Positions 29,847-37,890 of a stretch of 64,000 bases of DNA are shown here, one piece after another (position 1 is the first letter of the stretch; each line of letters opens with the position of its first letter). Source of the DNA: Nocardioidaceae bacterium (GTDB taxonomy: Bacteria; Actinomycetota; Actinomycetes; Propionibacteriales; Nocardioidaceae). The notes below the pieces were generated by a model. That model saw only the letters and a list, made by a program, of their open reading frames with translations. It had not been told where the DNA came from and did not search any database. The stretch spans positions 1 through 64,000 of the forward strand of contig CP076053.1 in the NCBI GenBank assembly GCA_018672315.1, in the 5' to 3' direction. The translations under genes were made by a program, and so were the position numbers.

Positions 29847-29862
29847 TCGAACACGCGTTCGA
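29847..29862. promoter_or_regulatory. LexA (SOS) box
   Basis: TCGAACACGCGTTCGA is a perfect match to the actinobacterial SOS box TCGAAC-N4-GTTCGA, extended by one more symmetric base pair on each side. The only gene it can serve is the flavoprotein gene on the minus strand, 125 bp away; the gene on the other side ends toward it. Recognition by LexA is inferred from sequence. Confidence 0.75.
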
Positions 29863-29956
29863 CGGCGTGCGCCTCCTCCCCAGGACATGCTTCCGGCCAC
29901 CCCCTCCCCGGCCGGGCCGCACCCGCGAGCGCGACTCCCTCCCAGGAGTGCACAGA

Positions 29957-29998
29957 CCGAGGCCGCCCGGCACCCCCCTCCCCGCCGGGCGGCCTCGG
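29957..29998. terminator. Strong bidirectional hairpin
   Basis: ccgaggccgcccggc and gccgggcggcctcgg form a perfect 15-bp stem with a 12-nt C-rich loop, 21 bp after the stop of the 30019-30621 gene. It very likely ends the efp-nusB transcript. There is no U-tract, as is common in actinobacterial terminators. Confidence 0.8.
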
Positions 29999-30018
29999 CG
30001 CGTCAGGGCACTCCCGGC

Positions 30019-30621
30019 TCAGTCGGGACGGACGACCGTGGTCACCAGCGAGGTCACGCTGGGCGCCTCCGGGGTCGACCCGAAGCCGAAGCCGGGCTCC
30101 GGGGAGACCGGCGCCAGCTCGCCCACGGAGTCGCCCTGCCAGGTGCCGACCAGCGACAGGACGCCGCGGAGGTCGTAGGCACCATAGGTCTCGGTGCGGC
30201 CGTTGCCGGCACTCCCTCGGGTGCGTACGCCCTGCAGCACCCGACGCGCGATCGGGTCGGTGAGCCGCGCCCACGCCGGCGAGGTCGCGAGCGCCCGCGG
30301 CACGCCCTGCAGCAGCCAGCCGAGCGGTGCGCGGGCGCCGGTGCGTACGCGCAGCTCCAGCCCGGGCGCCTGGACCACCCAGGCGTCCTCGCCCTGGACC
30401 GTCACCGGTCCGGTGCGGACCTCGTCGAAGGAGTAGGTCTGCGACACGTAGTCGGCCACCCGGTCGTCCGGCGCCAGCAGGATCCGTCGCCCGGACGGCT
30501 CGGCGACCATCACGTCGGCGAACGGGCCCCACGGGGAGTCGTCCCAGCGACCGACCACGAGGCGTACGCCGCGGCTCGTGCCCGCGCCGAGGATCCGCCC
30601 GGTGAAGCGGTCGACGATCAC
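30019..30621 (-). CDS. Uncharacterised conserved protein, 200 aa
   Basis: I do not recognise a function. The protein starts VIVDRFTGRILGAGTSRGVRLVVGRWDDSPWGPFADVMV and has a central segment DYVSQTYSFDEVRTGPVTVQ that looks like a beta-sheet domain. No signal peptide or membrane helix is seen. The GTG start at 30621 lies 12 bp after the nusB stop, so it is probably the last gene of an efp-nusB operon, ended by the strong hairpin at 29957-29998. Confidence 0.75.
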   Translation of the reverse strand: MIVDRFTGRILGAGTSRGVRLVVGRWDDSPWGPFADVMVAEPSGRRILLAPDDRVADYVSQTYSFDEVRTGPVTVQGEDAWVVQAPGLELRVRTGARAPLGWLLQGVPRALATSPAWARLTDPIARRVLQGVRTRGSAGNGRTETYGAYDLRGVLSLVGTWQGDSVGELAPVSPEPGFGFGSTPEAPSVTSLVTTVVRPD

Positions 30622-30633
30622 GGTGGGGCCGGC

Positions 30634-31047
30634 TCAGACCGCGAGGATGGCCGACTTGTCGCGCGAGATCGCGCTGAGCACCCCGTTGAGGAAGGCCGGG
30701 GACTCGTCGGTCGACAGCTCGGTCGCGGCGTCGACCGCCTCGGAGATCGCGACCCCGTCGGGCACGTCGTCGACGTAGAGCACCTCGTACGCACCGAGCC
30801 GCAGCAGGTTGCGGTCGACGGCGGGCATGCGGGAGAGCTGCCACGCCTGGCTGTAGTCGGCGAGCACGGCGTCGATGCGCGCCGCGTGCTCGGTGACCCC
30901 GCGCACCAGGGTGGTCGTGTAGGCGTTGTTGACGACGTAGCCGTCGACGATGCGCTGGTCGAGCAGCTGACCGGGCGTAATCGCCTTGGCCTCGCCCTCG
31001 TAGAGCATCTCGAACGCGCGTCGTCGCGCCTTGGAACGTGCCGGCAC
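30634..31047 (-). CDS. nusB: Transcription antitermination factor NusB
   Basis: NusB with NusE binds boxA RNA and helps polymerase read through rRNA operons. The product is 137 residues from the GTG at 31047 (VPARSKARRRAFEMLYEGEAK), the normal length. Family motifs are RRRAFEMLYE, YVVNNAYTTTLVRGV, LSRMPAVDRNLLRLGAYEVLYVDDVPDGVAISEAV and ESPAFLNGVLS. It lies 13 bp downstream of efp, a conserved pair. Confidence 0.96.
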   Translation of the reverse strand: MPARSKARRRAFEMLYEGEAKAITPGQLLDQRIVDGYVVNNAYTTTLVRGVTEHAARIDAVLADYSQAWQLSRMPAVDRNLLRLGAYEVLYVDDVPDGVAISEAVDAATELSTDESPAFLNGVLSAISRDKSAILAV

Positions 31048-31060
31048 CCGTGCGTCCCGC

Positions 31061-31624
31061 TCAGCTCTTGACGCGGCCGAGGTAGGAGGAGTCGCGGGTG
31101 TCCACCTTGATGCGCTCGCCCTGGGTGATGAAGAGCGGCACGTTGATCGTGTGGCCGGTCTCCAGCGTGGCCGGCTTGGTTCCGCCGGTGGAACGATCAC
31201 CCTGCAGACCCGGCTCGGTGAAGGTCACCTCGAGCTCGACCGAGGCCGGCAGCTCGATGTAGAGCACGCGACCGTCGTTGGTGGCGACGATGGCCTCACC
31301 GTTCTCCAGCAGGAAGTTCGACGCCTCCCCCACCAGGTCGGGGTCGACCTCGATCTGGTCGAAGGTGCCGGTGTCCATGAACACGTAGCTGGTGCCGTCG
31401 TTGTAGAGGTACTGCATCGTGCGCTTGTCGACGTTGGCGATGTCGACCTTGACGTCGGCGTTGAAGGTCTTGTCGACGATCTTGCCCGACTCGACGTTCT
31501 TCAGCTTGGTGCGCACGACGGCTCCGCCCTTGCCGGGCTTGTGGTGCTGGAACCACTGCACGGCCCAGAGCTGGCCGTCCAGGTTGAGCACCATGCCGTT
31601 CTTCAGGTCGTTGGTCGTGGCCAT
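31061..31624 (-). CDS. efp: Elongation factor P
   Basis: EF-P helps ribosomes make peptide bonds at proline stretches. The 187-residue protein has the usual three beta-barrel domains, starting [22 protein letters not shown]. The tip loop around residue 32 is HHKPGKGGA, with the lysine that is modified in some bacteria. Domain III holds the [17 protein letters not shown] region. A 138-bp gap upstream separates it from the RAMA-domain gene, so it probably has its own promoter. Confidence 0.97.
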   Translation of the reverse strand: MATTNDLKNGMVLNLDGQLWAVQWFQHHKPGKGGAVVRTKLKNVESGKIVDKTFNADVKVDIANVDKRTMQYLYNDGTSYVFMDTGTFDQIEVDPDLVGEASNFLLENGEAIVATNDGRVLYIELPASVELEVTFTEPGLQGDRSTGGTKPATLETGHTINVPLFITQGERIKVDTRDSSYLGRVKS

Positions 31625-31762
31625 GCGCAGTCGTACCTCAGAGGTGTCGGGGGCGTTCTGGGCGTCGGCCCCGGCGCCGGCAGAGCCGACGGGACCGGGC
31701 CGCGGAGCGGGGCGCCGGGAGAGGCGCGACGGTGCAGTCTATCCGCGTCCTGGCGAGGGCCG

Positions 31763-32590
31763 TCAGGGCGTACGCAGCCCGGCAAGCGGGGTGTCGTCGA
31801 GGCGGGGCACCACCCAGCACTCCCAGCCGTTGTAGGAGCCCGAGCCGAGCCGGTTGCACGCCGCCGACGGACCGGCGAAGACCCGCCCGTCGGCCAGGCG
31901 CAGCTCCCCGCGAGCCGTCACGGTGGCCGCGTGCTGCTGCGCAAGCTGCGGGCGGCGCCACACCACCGGCTCGTCGACCTGCAGGGTTCCGGCCTCGAGA
32001 AGGTCGAGCAGCGTCGGGCGACCTGGCTGGGTCGCGGTGCCGCCGGCGGCCCCGACGTCGAGGATCCGGTCCCCGCCGGGCGTCTCGTGGAGGCGTACGG
32101 GCACCACGGTGAGGGGGAACCCATGGGTCTCCAGGAGCTCGACGGCGGCTCCGGCGCGGGAGTCGGTCGCGAAGGCCACGAGCAGCAGCCGTGCCGGGGC
32201 GACCACCGGGAGCGGGGCCGGGGTGGCGGTGAACGCCTGCCAGTCCTCGCCGAACCTGGCGGCGCCCTGGGGGTACAGGTCGCCGACCGCCGTCGCGTCG
32301 GTGCGTTGCGCCCAGCCGAGGAGATCCAGGCAGGCCGCGAGCCGGCCGGCGTCGACCAGCCGGGTCACCTCGACCAGCACCACGTGGCCCTCCGCGTCGA
32401 GCGCCACGATGTCGGGGGCGCCGCCGCCGGGCAGCTCGGGGCGCCGCGCGAGGGGGAACAGCGGCTCGCCGGCGAAGGTCTCGAGGTCCTCCCAGAAGAG
32501 CTCGGCGACCTGCCGTTCGTGGGTCTCCGCGACCGTGTGCAGCCGCTGGAGGCGACGGGGCGCGCCGCCGCTGAGCTCGAAGAGAGGCAC
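31763..32590 (-). CDS. Nuclease-like protein with a C-terminal RAMA domain
   Basis: The 275-residue protein has an N-terminal domain that looks like a PD-(D/E)xK nuclease fold: PD at 59-60 (GGGAPDIVALDAEGHVVLVEVTR) and E74, but the usual lysine is Thr/Arg. The C-terminal 45 residues (LADGRVFAGPSAACNRLGSGSYNGWECWV) match the RAMA domain often joined to restriction enzymes and adenine methylases. A role in binding or cutting modified DNA is possible but inferred. It is flanked by aroQ (15 bp) and efp. No methylase gene is adjacent. Confidence 0.65.
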   Translation of the reverse strand: MPLFELSGGAPRRLQRLHTVAETHERQVAELFWEDLETFAGEPLFPLARRPELPGGGAPDIVALDAEGHVVLVEVTRLVDAGRLAACLDLLGWAQRTDATAVGDLYPQGAARFGEDWQAFTATPAPLPVVAPARLLLVAFATDSRAGAAVELLETHGFPLTVVPVRLHETPGGDRILDVGAAGGTATQPGRPTLLDLLEAGTLQVDEPVVWRRPQLAQQHAATVTARGELRLADGRVFAGPSAACNRLGSGSYNGWECWVVPRLDDTPLAGLRTP

Positions 32591-32605
32591 GGGGCGCAGC
32601 GTACC

Positions 32606-33070
32606 TCAGGTGGTCTGGTCCACCTGCGGGTCCGAGCGGTCGAGCCGGTCGGCGAGCCAGGCCAGGGCCTGGCGGTAGCCGTCGATGCCCTGGCCGGAGA
32701 TGGTGGCCGCGGCGTGCGGCTCGACGTGCGAGGTGTGCCGGAACTCCTCGGGGCGCTGCTTGGGCTCGGAGATGTGCACCTCCACCATCGGCGCCTCGAG
32801 CATCGCGCACGCGTCGTGCAGCGCGAGGGAGTAGTGCGTCCACGCCGCGGCGTTGAGCACCACCGGCGTCCGGTCGTCGGCCGCGGCCCCGAGCCAGTCG
32901 AGCATCTCGCCCTCGTGGTTGGTCTGGCGCACCTCCACGCTCATCCCGAGCTCGGCGCCCCAGTCGCGGCACAGCCGGGCGAGCTCGTCGTGGGTGGTGG
33001 AGCCGTAGATCTCCGGCTGCCGTCGGCCCAGCCGGCCGAGGTTGGGTCCGTTGAGCACCAGCACGCGCAT
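32606..33070 (-). CDS. aroQ: 3-dehydroquinate dehydratase, type II
   Basis: It is the third step of the shikimate pathway. The product is 154 residues from the ATG at 33070 (MRVLVLNGPNLGRLGRRQPEIYG). The catalytic tyrosine loop is RRQPEIYGSTTHDEL, the asparagine is in VVLNAAAWTHYSLALHDA, and the histidine is in MVEVHISEPKQRPEEFRHTS. In many homologues these last two read NPAAYTHTS and EVHLSN, so this copy is slightly divergent but all catalytic residues are kept. It lies between the XRE regulator and the RAMA gene, apart from aroB-K-C. Confidence 0.93.
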   Translation of the reverse strand: MRVLVLNGPNLGRLGRRQPEIYGSTTHDELARLCRDWGAELGMSVEVRQTNHEGEMLDWLGAAADDRTPVVLNAAAWTHYSLALHDACAMLEAPMVEVHISEPKQRPEEFRHTSHVEPHAAATISGQGIDGYRQALAWLADRLDRSDPQVDQTT

Positions 33071-33080
33071 GGGCGTGAAT

Positions 33081-33629
33081 CTACGACGTGGTCGGGACAG
33101 CATCGTCGGAGCGGGGCGTGACGATGACGTCGACCGCCACCAGCTCCACCGGGGAGGTGCAGCGGTAGGCGTGCGGGCGGTCGGCCCGCCAGGCGTGGTG
33201 CGTGCCCGGGGAGAGCGCGGTGTCGTCCTCGCCCTCCACGCGCAGCATCCCGGAGCCCGCCAGCACGACCAGCTGCTCGCGGGCCCCGCCCGCGTGCGCG
33301 GGCGACCGGCGTTCGGCGCCGGGGCGTACGCGGATCAGGTAGACCTCGGTGACGGCGTCGACCCCGTCGACGACGTGGAGCCGGTGCGCGTCCAGCGCGT
33401 CGTCGCCCACGTCCACCGCGGACACCAGGGCCGCCAGCGGCAGCCCGAGCGGGCCGGCGAGGGCGTAGAGCGTGTCCAGGGTGGGGTTGCGGCGTCCCGC
33501 CTCGAGCTCGGAGAGCGACCCCTTGCCGATGCCGGCGGCCGCCGCGAGCGCGGAGAGCGTGAGGCCGCGGGCCTCGCGCTCGGCGCGTACGCGTGCCCCG
33601 GTGCTGCGACCTGCGTGCCCCTCGCGCAC
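33081..33629 (-). CDS. XRE-family regulator with cupin domain
   Basis: The 182-residue protein has an N-terminal helix-turn-helix (RVRAEREARGLTLSALAAAAGIGKGSLSELEAGRRNPTLDTLYALA, residues about 14-58) and a C-terminal cupin (about 85-175; LVVLAGSGMLRVEGEDDTALSPGTHHAWRADRPHAYR). This is the layout of E. coli YdcN/SutR, which sits next to the BenE-like ydcO. The GTG at 33629 has GGGAGGG upstream. It diverges from the BenE gene, and a perfect palindrome lies between them, so it most likely controls both genes. Confidence 0.9.
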   Translation of the reverse strand: MREGHAGRSTGARVRAEREARGLTLSALAAAAGIGKGSLSELEAGRRNPTLDTLYALAGPLGLPLAALVSAVDVGDDALDAHRLHVVDGVDAVTEVYLIRVRPGAERRSPAHAGGAREQLVVLAGSGMLRVEGEDDTALSPGTHHAWRADRPHAYRCTSPVELVAVDVIVTPRSDDAVPTTS

Positions 33630-33650
33630 GGGCGACCCTCCCTGACCTAT

Positions 33651-33668
33651 CGTTCTGTTTACAGAACG
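33651..33668. promoter_or_regulatory. Perfect palindromic operator between XRE-cupin and BenE genes
   Basis: CGTTCTGTTTACAGAACG has 8-bp perfect arms (CGTTCTGT / ACAGAACG) around TT. It is centred in the 62-bp gap between two divergent starts and would overlap the core promoters. It is the natural binding site of the adjacent regulator; this is inferred. Confidence 0.75.
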
Positions 33669-33691
33669 TCTCGCGTCAGGACCAGACTGCC

Positions 33692-34882
33692 ATGCACCGT
33701 CCCGCCGGACCAGCCGTCACCGCCGGCGTGGTCGCGTCCGTCGTCGGCTTCAGCAGCTCGTTCGTCGTCGTGCTCGCCGGGCTGCGCAACGTCGGCGCCA
33801 CGGCTGAGCAGGCGACCTCGGGACTCGTCGCCCTGTGTCTCGCGCAGGCGGCGGGCATGGTGTGGCTGGCCCTCCGCCACCGCCAGCCGCTGGCGCTGGC
33901 CTGGTCGACCCCGGGCGCGGCGCTGCTGCTGTCCGGCAACGCCGCCGAGGGCGGCTGGCCCGCGGCGGTCGGGGCCTTCGTCGTCACCGGCGTACTCGTG
34001 GTCGGCACCGGTCTCGTGCCCGTGCTCGGCGACCTCGTCGGCCGCATCCCCGTAGCCCTGGCGCAGGCCATGCTCGCCGGGGTGCTGCTGCCGATCTGCG
34101 TCGAGCCGGCCCTGGCGCTCGCCGACCAACCGGCCCTGGTGGCGCCGGTCGTGCTGACCTGGCTGGTGCTGTGGCGTCCCGCCCCCCGCTGGGCCGTGCC
34201 CGCCTCGCTCGCCGTGGCGCTGGCAGTCATCGCCCTGACCGCGGACACGACGGTCGATCTGCTGCCGAGCCTGACGTGGACGACGCCGCAGTGGTCGTGG
34301 CAGGCGGTGGTGGGACTCGCGCTGCCGCTGTACGTCGTGACGATGGCCAGCCAGAACGTGCCCGGCGTCGCGGTCATGCGGGGCCTGGGGTACCGGGTGC
34401 CCTGGCGGGAGTCCCTGACCGTCACCGGGCTCGGGACGGTGGCGGCGGCACCCCTGGGAGGGCACGTCGTGAACCTCGCCGCCATCACCGCGGCCTTGAT
34501 CGCCGGCCCAGAGGCCGGCCCGGACCGCGAGCGGCGCTGGCCGGCGTCGCTCGGGTCGGCCGGGGCGTACGTCGTGCTCGCCGCCGGCGCCGGCGTCGTC
34601 ACCGCCCTGGTGACCGCAGCACCTCCCGGCGTCGTGGAGTCCGCCGCCGGCCTCGCGCTGCTCGGCACGCTCGCGGCCTCGCTGCGTGGGGCCCTGGACG
34701 CCGAGGGCGACCGTGCGCCCGCGACGATCTGCCTGGTCGTGGCCGCCTCGGGGGTGACGTTCCTCGGCATCGGCGCGGCCTTCTGGGCACTGGTGGCCGG
34801 TCTGGTCGCCCGCCCGCTGCTGCGGGTTCAGCCGGTGCCCGAGAGGCCCGGGAAGCCCGAGAGGCCCGAGAGCGCCTCGTAG
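33692..34882 (+). CDS. BenE-family transporter
   Basis: This inner-membrane transporter of the benzoate/H+ symporter (BenE, YdcO) family has 396 residues and about 11-12 hydrophobic segments. Family signatures are VGFSSSFVVVLAGLRNVGAT, LALAWSTPGAALLLSG in the substrate region and MASQNVPGVAVMRGLGYRVPWRESLTVTG. The true substrate need not be benzoate. The ATG at 33692 is preceded by AGGA. The extreme C-terminus (ERPGKPERPES) lies in a 9-bp repeat shared, in antisense, with the end of aroB; the genes overlap tail to tail by 55 nt. Confidence 0.9.
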   Translation: MHRPAGPAVTAGVVASVVGFSSSFVVVLAGLRNVGATAEQATSGLVALCLAQAAGMVWLALRHRQPLALAWSTPGAALLLSGNAAEGGWPAAVGAFVVTGVLVVGTGLVPVLGDLVGRIPVALAQAMLAGVLLPICVEPALALADQPALVAPVVLTWLVLWRPAPRWAVPASLAVALAVIALTADTTVDLLPSLTWTTPQWSWQAVVGLALPLYVVTMASQNVPGVAVMRGLGYRVPWRESLTVTGLGTVAAAPLGGHVVNLAAITAALIAGPEAGPDRERRWPASLGSAGAYVVLAAGAGVVTALVTAAPPGVVESAAGLALLGTLAASLRGALDAEGDRAPATICLVVAASGVTFLGIGAAFWALVAGLVARPLLRVQPVPERPGKPERPESAS

Positions 34883-36063
34883 GCGCCGCGCAGGTCGTCC
34901 TCGCCCGGTCCCGTCAGCACCACCGGACGACCGATCCCCTCGAGCACCACGAACCGCAGCGTCGCGCCCCGCGCCTTCTTGTCGACCCGCATCCCGGCGA
35001 GGAGGGTCTCGTAGTCGTGGTCGGCGTACGTCGTGGGCAGCCCCACCGCCTCCAGCACCGTCCGGTGCCGCGCGACCGTCTCCTCGTCGAGGCGTCCGGC
35101 GCGTCGAGCGAGCTCGGCGACGAACACCATCCCGATCGCCACGGCCTCGCCGTGACGCACGGCGTACCCGCTGGCCCGCTCGATGGCGTGGGCCAGTGTG
35201 TGGCCGTAGTTCAACGCCTCGCGCCCCGGGTGGCCGTCCGCTCCCCCGGTCTCGCGCAGGTCGCCCGCGACCACGTCGGCCTTGACCTGCACGGCGCGGC
35301 GTACGAGCTCGGCCACCACCGGGCTCAGCGGGTCCATCGCCGCCCCGGCGCCGCCCTCGACGAGCTCGAGGATGCGCGGGTCGGCGATGAAGCCGCACTT
35401 GAGGACCTCGGCCATGCCGGCGACCAGCTCGGCGCGCGGCAGCGTCACGAGCGCGTCGAGGTCGCAGACGACGCCCGCGGGCTCGTGGAAGGCGCCCACG
35501 AGGTTCTTGCCCGCACCGGTGTTCATGCCGGTCTTGCCGCCGACGGCCGCGTCGACCATCGCCAGCAGCGTGGTCGGCACGTGCACCACCGGCACCCCGC
35601 GCAGCCAGGTCGCGGCGATGAAGCCGCCCATGTCGGTCACGGCGCCGCCGCCGACGGTGACGACGGCGTCGGAGCGGGTGAACCCGGCCTCGCCCAACGC
35701 CTCCCAGGCGCGGGCGGCGACGTCGGCGGTCTTGCCGGCCTCACCGTCGGGCACGGTCACGTCGAGCACCTGCAGACCGCGGTCGGCGAGGGCTGAGCGG
35801 ACGCGCGAGACGTACGCCCCCACGGCGCTGTTGTCGGGGCTGACCACGGCGACCCGGGTCACCCGGTGACCGAGCACCTCACCGCCCAGCAGGTCCCCGA
35901 GCACGTCGGCGATGCGGTCGCCGAGGTGGCCGATGACCACGTCGTAGGGCGCGGGACCTGCCACGCGCACCCGCACCGGGGCGTCGGCCGAGGTGTGCGC
36001 CACGGCGGCCGAGGGCTCCATGCTCATGGGGTCGCCGCCCGCGACGTCGACGGGATCGCTCAT
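34828..36063 (-). CDS. aroB: 3-dehydroquinate synthase
   Basis: It is the second step of the shikimate pathway, an NAD- and metal-dependent enzyme. The 411-residue protein is longer than the usual 360 because of a 30-residue N-terminal lead and a Gly-Leu-Ser tail. Motifs are VPDGEAGKT, VVTVGGGAVTDMGGFIAATWLRG (NAD), VPTTLLAMVDAAVGGKTGMN, the metal-binding GMAEVLKCGFI (Glu), NYGHTLAHAIE and RHGEAVAIGM (two His). Its start overlaps the aroK stop by 4 nt. A start at MSMEPSAAV, 12 codons in, is also possible. Confidence 0.95.
   Translation of the reverse strand: MSDPVDVAGGDPMSMEPSAAVAHTSADAPVRVRVAGPAPYDVVIGHLGDRIADVLGDLLGGEVLGHRVTRVAVVSPDNSAVGAYVSRVRSALADRGLQVLDVTVPDGEAGKTADVAARAWEALGEAGFTRSDAVVTVGGGAVTDMGGFIAATWLRGVPVVHVPTTLLAMVDAAVGGKTGMNTGAGKNLVGAFHEPAGVVCDLDALVTLPRAELVAGMAEVLKCGFIADPRILELVEGGAGAAMDPLSPVVAELVRRAVQVKADVVAGDLRETGGADGHPGREALNYGHTLAHAIERASGYAVRHGEAVAIGMVFVAELARRAGRLDEETVARHRTVLEAVGLPTTYADHDYETLLAGMRVDKKARGATLRFVVLEGIGRPVVLTGPGEDDLRGAYEALSGLSGFPGLSGTG
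34838..34873. repeat. 9-bp tandem repeat coding the tails of both BenE and AroB
   Basis: Four units of cccgagagg and variants (cccgggaag, cccgagagc) encode Pro-Glu-Arg/Lys repeats on the plus strand and Gly-Leu-Ser repeats on the minus strand. Both frames stay open through the repeat. Confidence 0.8.
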
Positions 36064-36623
36064 CGGTGGGCCCAGAGCTCCTTCTCGATGCGGTCGACGA
36101 CCTCGGCGGCAGCGAGTCCGTCGGTGTCGATCGTCGCCGTCGCGACGGCGGCGTAGATCGGGGCGCGCTCGTCGAGCAGCTTCTTCACCGTGCCGCGCAC
36201 GTTGCCGAGCAGCAGCGGTCGGGAGGTGCCGAGCCCGACGCGCTTGACGGCCTCGGACAGGCCCACCGAGAGGAACACGACCGTGTGCTCGCGCAGCTGC
36301 TCCTGGGTGCGCTCGTCGAGCACGGCGCCGCCGCCCAGCGCGAGCACGCCCGGGTGCGTCTTGAGCCCGGCGACGACCGCGAGCCGCTCCTTGTCACGGA
36401 AGTACGGCTCGCCGTCGTCGACGAAGATCTCCGAGATCGGCCGACCCTCGAGCCTCTCGACGTCGGCGTCGGTGTCGCGGAAGTCGACCCCCCACCGCTG
36501 TGCCAGCAGGCGGCCCACGGTGCTCTTACCCGCCCCCATGGGGCCGACCAGCACCACGCGCGGCTGCACGGGAGGCGGCTCCGACGGCACCGGGTGGGCG
36601 GTCGGCTGCTCGGTCGTCATCAC
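36060..36623 (-). CDS. aroK: Shikimate kinase
   Basis: It phosphorylates shikimate with ATP. The 187-residue protein has a short Pro/Thr-rich lead, then the P-loop [19 protein letters not shown]. The shikimate-binding DTDADVE motif follows ([14 protein letters not shown]), then [12 protein letters not shown] and the GGGAV loop ([14 protein letters not shown]). The lid region is TSRPLLLGN. It overlaps aroC upstream and aroB downstream by 4 nt each, so aroC-aroK-aroB form a tight operon. Confidence 0.96.
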   Translation of the reverse strand: MMTTEQPTAHPVPSEPPPVQPRVVLVGPMGAGKSTVGRLLAQRWGVDFRDTDADVERLEGRPISEIFVDDGEPYFRDKERLAVVAGLKTHPGVLALGGGAVLDERTQEQLREHTVVFLSVGLSEAVKRVGLGTSRPLLLGNVRGTVKKLLDERAPIYAAVATATIDTDGLAAAEVVDRIEKELWAHR

Positions 36624-37798
36624 CGGTACCGCAGCGAGGACAGGTAGGTCTCCACGTTGCGCCGCGTCTCGCCCACCGAGTCCCCGCCGAACTTCTCCAG
36701 GACGGCGTCGGCTACCACCAGGGCCACCATCGCCTCGGCGACGATGCCGGCGGCGGGGACGGCGCAGACGTCGGAGCGCTGGTGGTGCGCCTTGGTGGCC
36801 TCGCCGGTCGCGACGTCGATCGTGCTGAGTGCGCGGGGCACGGTCGCGATGGGCTTCATGGCGGCGCGTACGCGGAGCGGCTCGCCGGTGCTCATGCCCC
36901 CCTCGGTGCCTCCGGCGCGGCCGGTGGCGCGGCGGATGCCCTCGCCGGAGTCCACGATCTCGTCGTGCGCCTGGGACCCCGGGGTCGCGGCGAGGGCGAA
37001 CCCGTCGCCGACCTCGACGCCCTTGATGGCCTGGATGCCCATCAGGGCGCCGGCGAGCCGGGAGTCCAGGCGGCGGTCCCAGTGCACGTGGGACCCGAGG
37101 CCCGGCGGGAGGCCGTGCACCACGACCTCGACGACGCCGCCGAGCGTGTCGCCGTCCTTGTGCGCCTGGTCGATCGCCGCGACCATCGCGTCGGTGCCCT
37201 CGGGGCTCAGGCAGCGCACGGGGTTCTCGTCGAGCGCGGGCACGTCGGCAGCCACCGGGACCGAGCCGGGGGGTGCCTCGGCGGACCCGATGCGGACGAC
37301 GTGGGACACCACGTCGGCGTCGCAGACCTGCGTCAGGAACGCCGTGGCCACCGCGCCGAGCGCGACCCGGGCGGCGGTCTCACGGGCCGAGGCACGCTCG
37401 AGGATCGGCCGTGCCTCGTCGAAGTCGTACTTCTGCATGCCGACCAGGTCGGCGTGACCCGGCCGGGGCCGGGTGAGCTTGGCGTTGCGGGCCAGGGAGT
37501 CGAGCTCGGCCTGGTCGACCGGGTCGGCGGCCATGACCTTCTCCCACTTGGGCCACTCGGTGTTGCCGACCTCGATGGCCACCGGGCCACCCTGGGTGCG
37601 GCCGTGGCGTACGCCGCCGATCATCGTGACCTCGTCGGCCTCGAACTTCATGCGGGCGCCGCGGCCGTAGCCGAGCCGGCGGCGGGCCAGCGCGTCGACG
37701 ACGTCGGCGCTCGTGATCTCGACGTGGGCCGGCAGGCCCTCGAGGATCGCGACGAGCGAGGGTCCATGGGATTCACCCGCGGTCAGCCAGCGCAACAT
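36620..37798 (-). CDS. aroC: Chorismate synthase
   Basis: It makes chorismate, the branch point for aromatic amino acids, folate and quinones, using reduced FMN. The product is 392 residues from the ATG at 37798 ([24 protein letters not shown]). The three family signatures are [16 protein letters not shown], the [30 protein letters not shown] region and [18 protein letters not shown] near the C-terminus. The gap to the prepilin peptidase is 92 bp. It is first in aroC-aroK-aroB. Confidence 0.97.
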   Translation of the reverse strand: MLRWLTAGESHGPSLVAILEGLPAHVEITSADVVDALARRRLGYGRGARMKFEADEVTMIGGVRHGRTQGGPVAIEVGNTEWPKWEKVMAADPVDQAELDSLARNAKLTRPRPGHADLVGMQKYDFDEARPILERASARETAARVALGAVATAFLTQVCDADVVSHVVRIGSAEAPPGSVPVAADVPALDENPVRCLSPEGTDAMVAAIDQAHKDGDTLGGVVEVVVHGLPPGLGSHVHWDRRLDSRLAGALMGIQAIKGVEVGDGFALAATPGSQAHDEIVDSGEGIRRATGRAGGTEGGMSTGEPLRVRAAMKPIATVPRALSTIDVATGEATKAHHQRSDVCAVPAAGIVAEAMVALVVADAVLEKFGGDSVGETRRNVETYLSSLRYR

Positions 37799-37890
37799 GT
37801 GGCCGATCTTCCCACGGGGCCCCCGGCCGGGGCGGGGCGGTGCGGGCCGGTGCTGGGCGGGAGATGGCCGCGCGGACGCAGGCGTACGGC

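Noticed and set aside
29761-31071. Plus-strand open frame starting near the LexA box
   Set aside because: It runs through a strong terminator hairpin and antisense to the unknown gene and nusB; no domain and poor ribosome site, so the LexA box is assigned to the minus-strand flavoprotein gene.
33651-33668. LexA box in the BenE/XRE gap
   Set aside because: The palindrome CGTTCTGT/ACAGAACG lacks the TCGAAC-N4-GTTCGA pattern; an XRE operator fits better.
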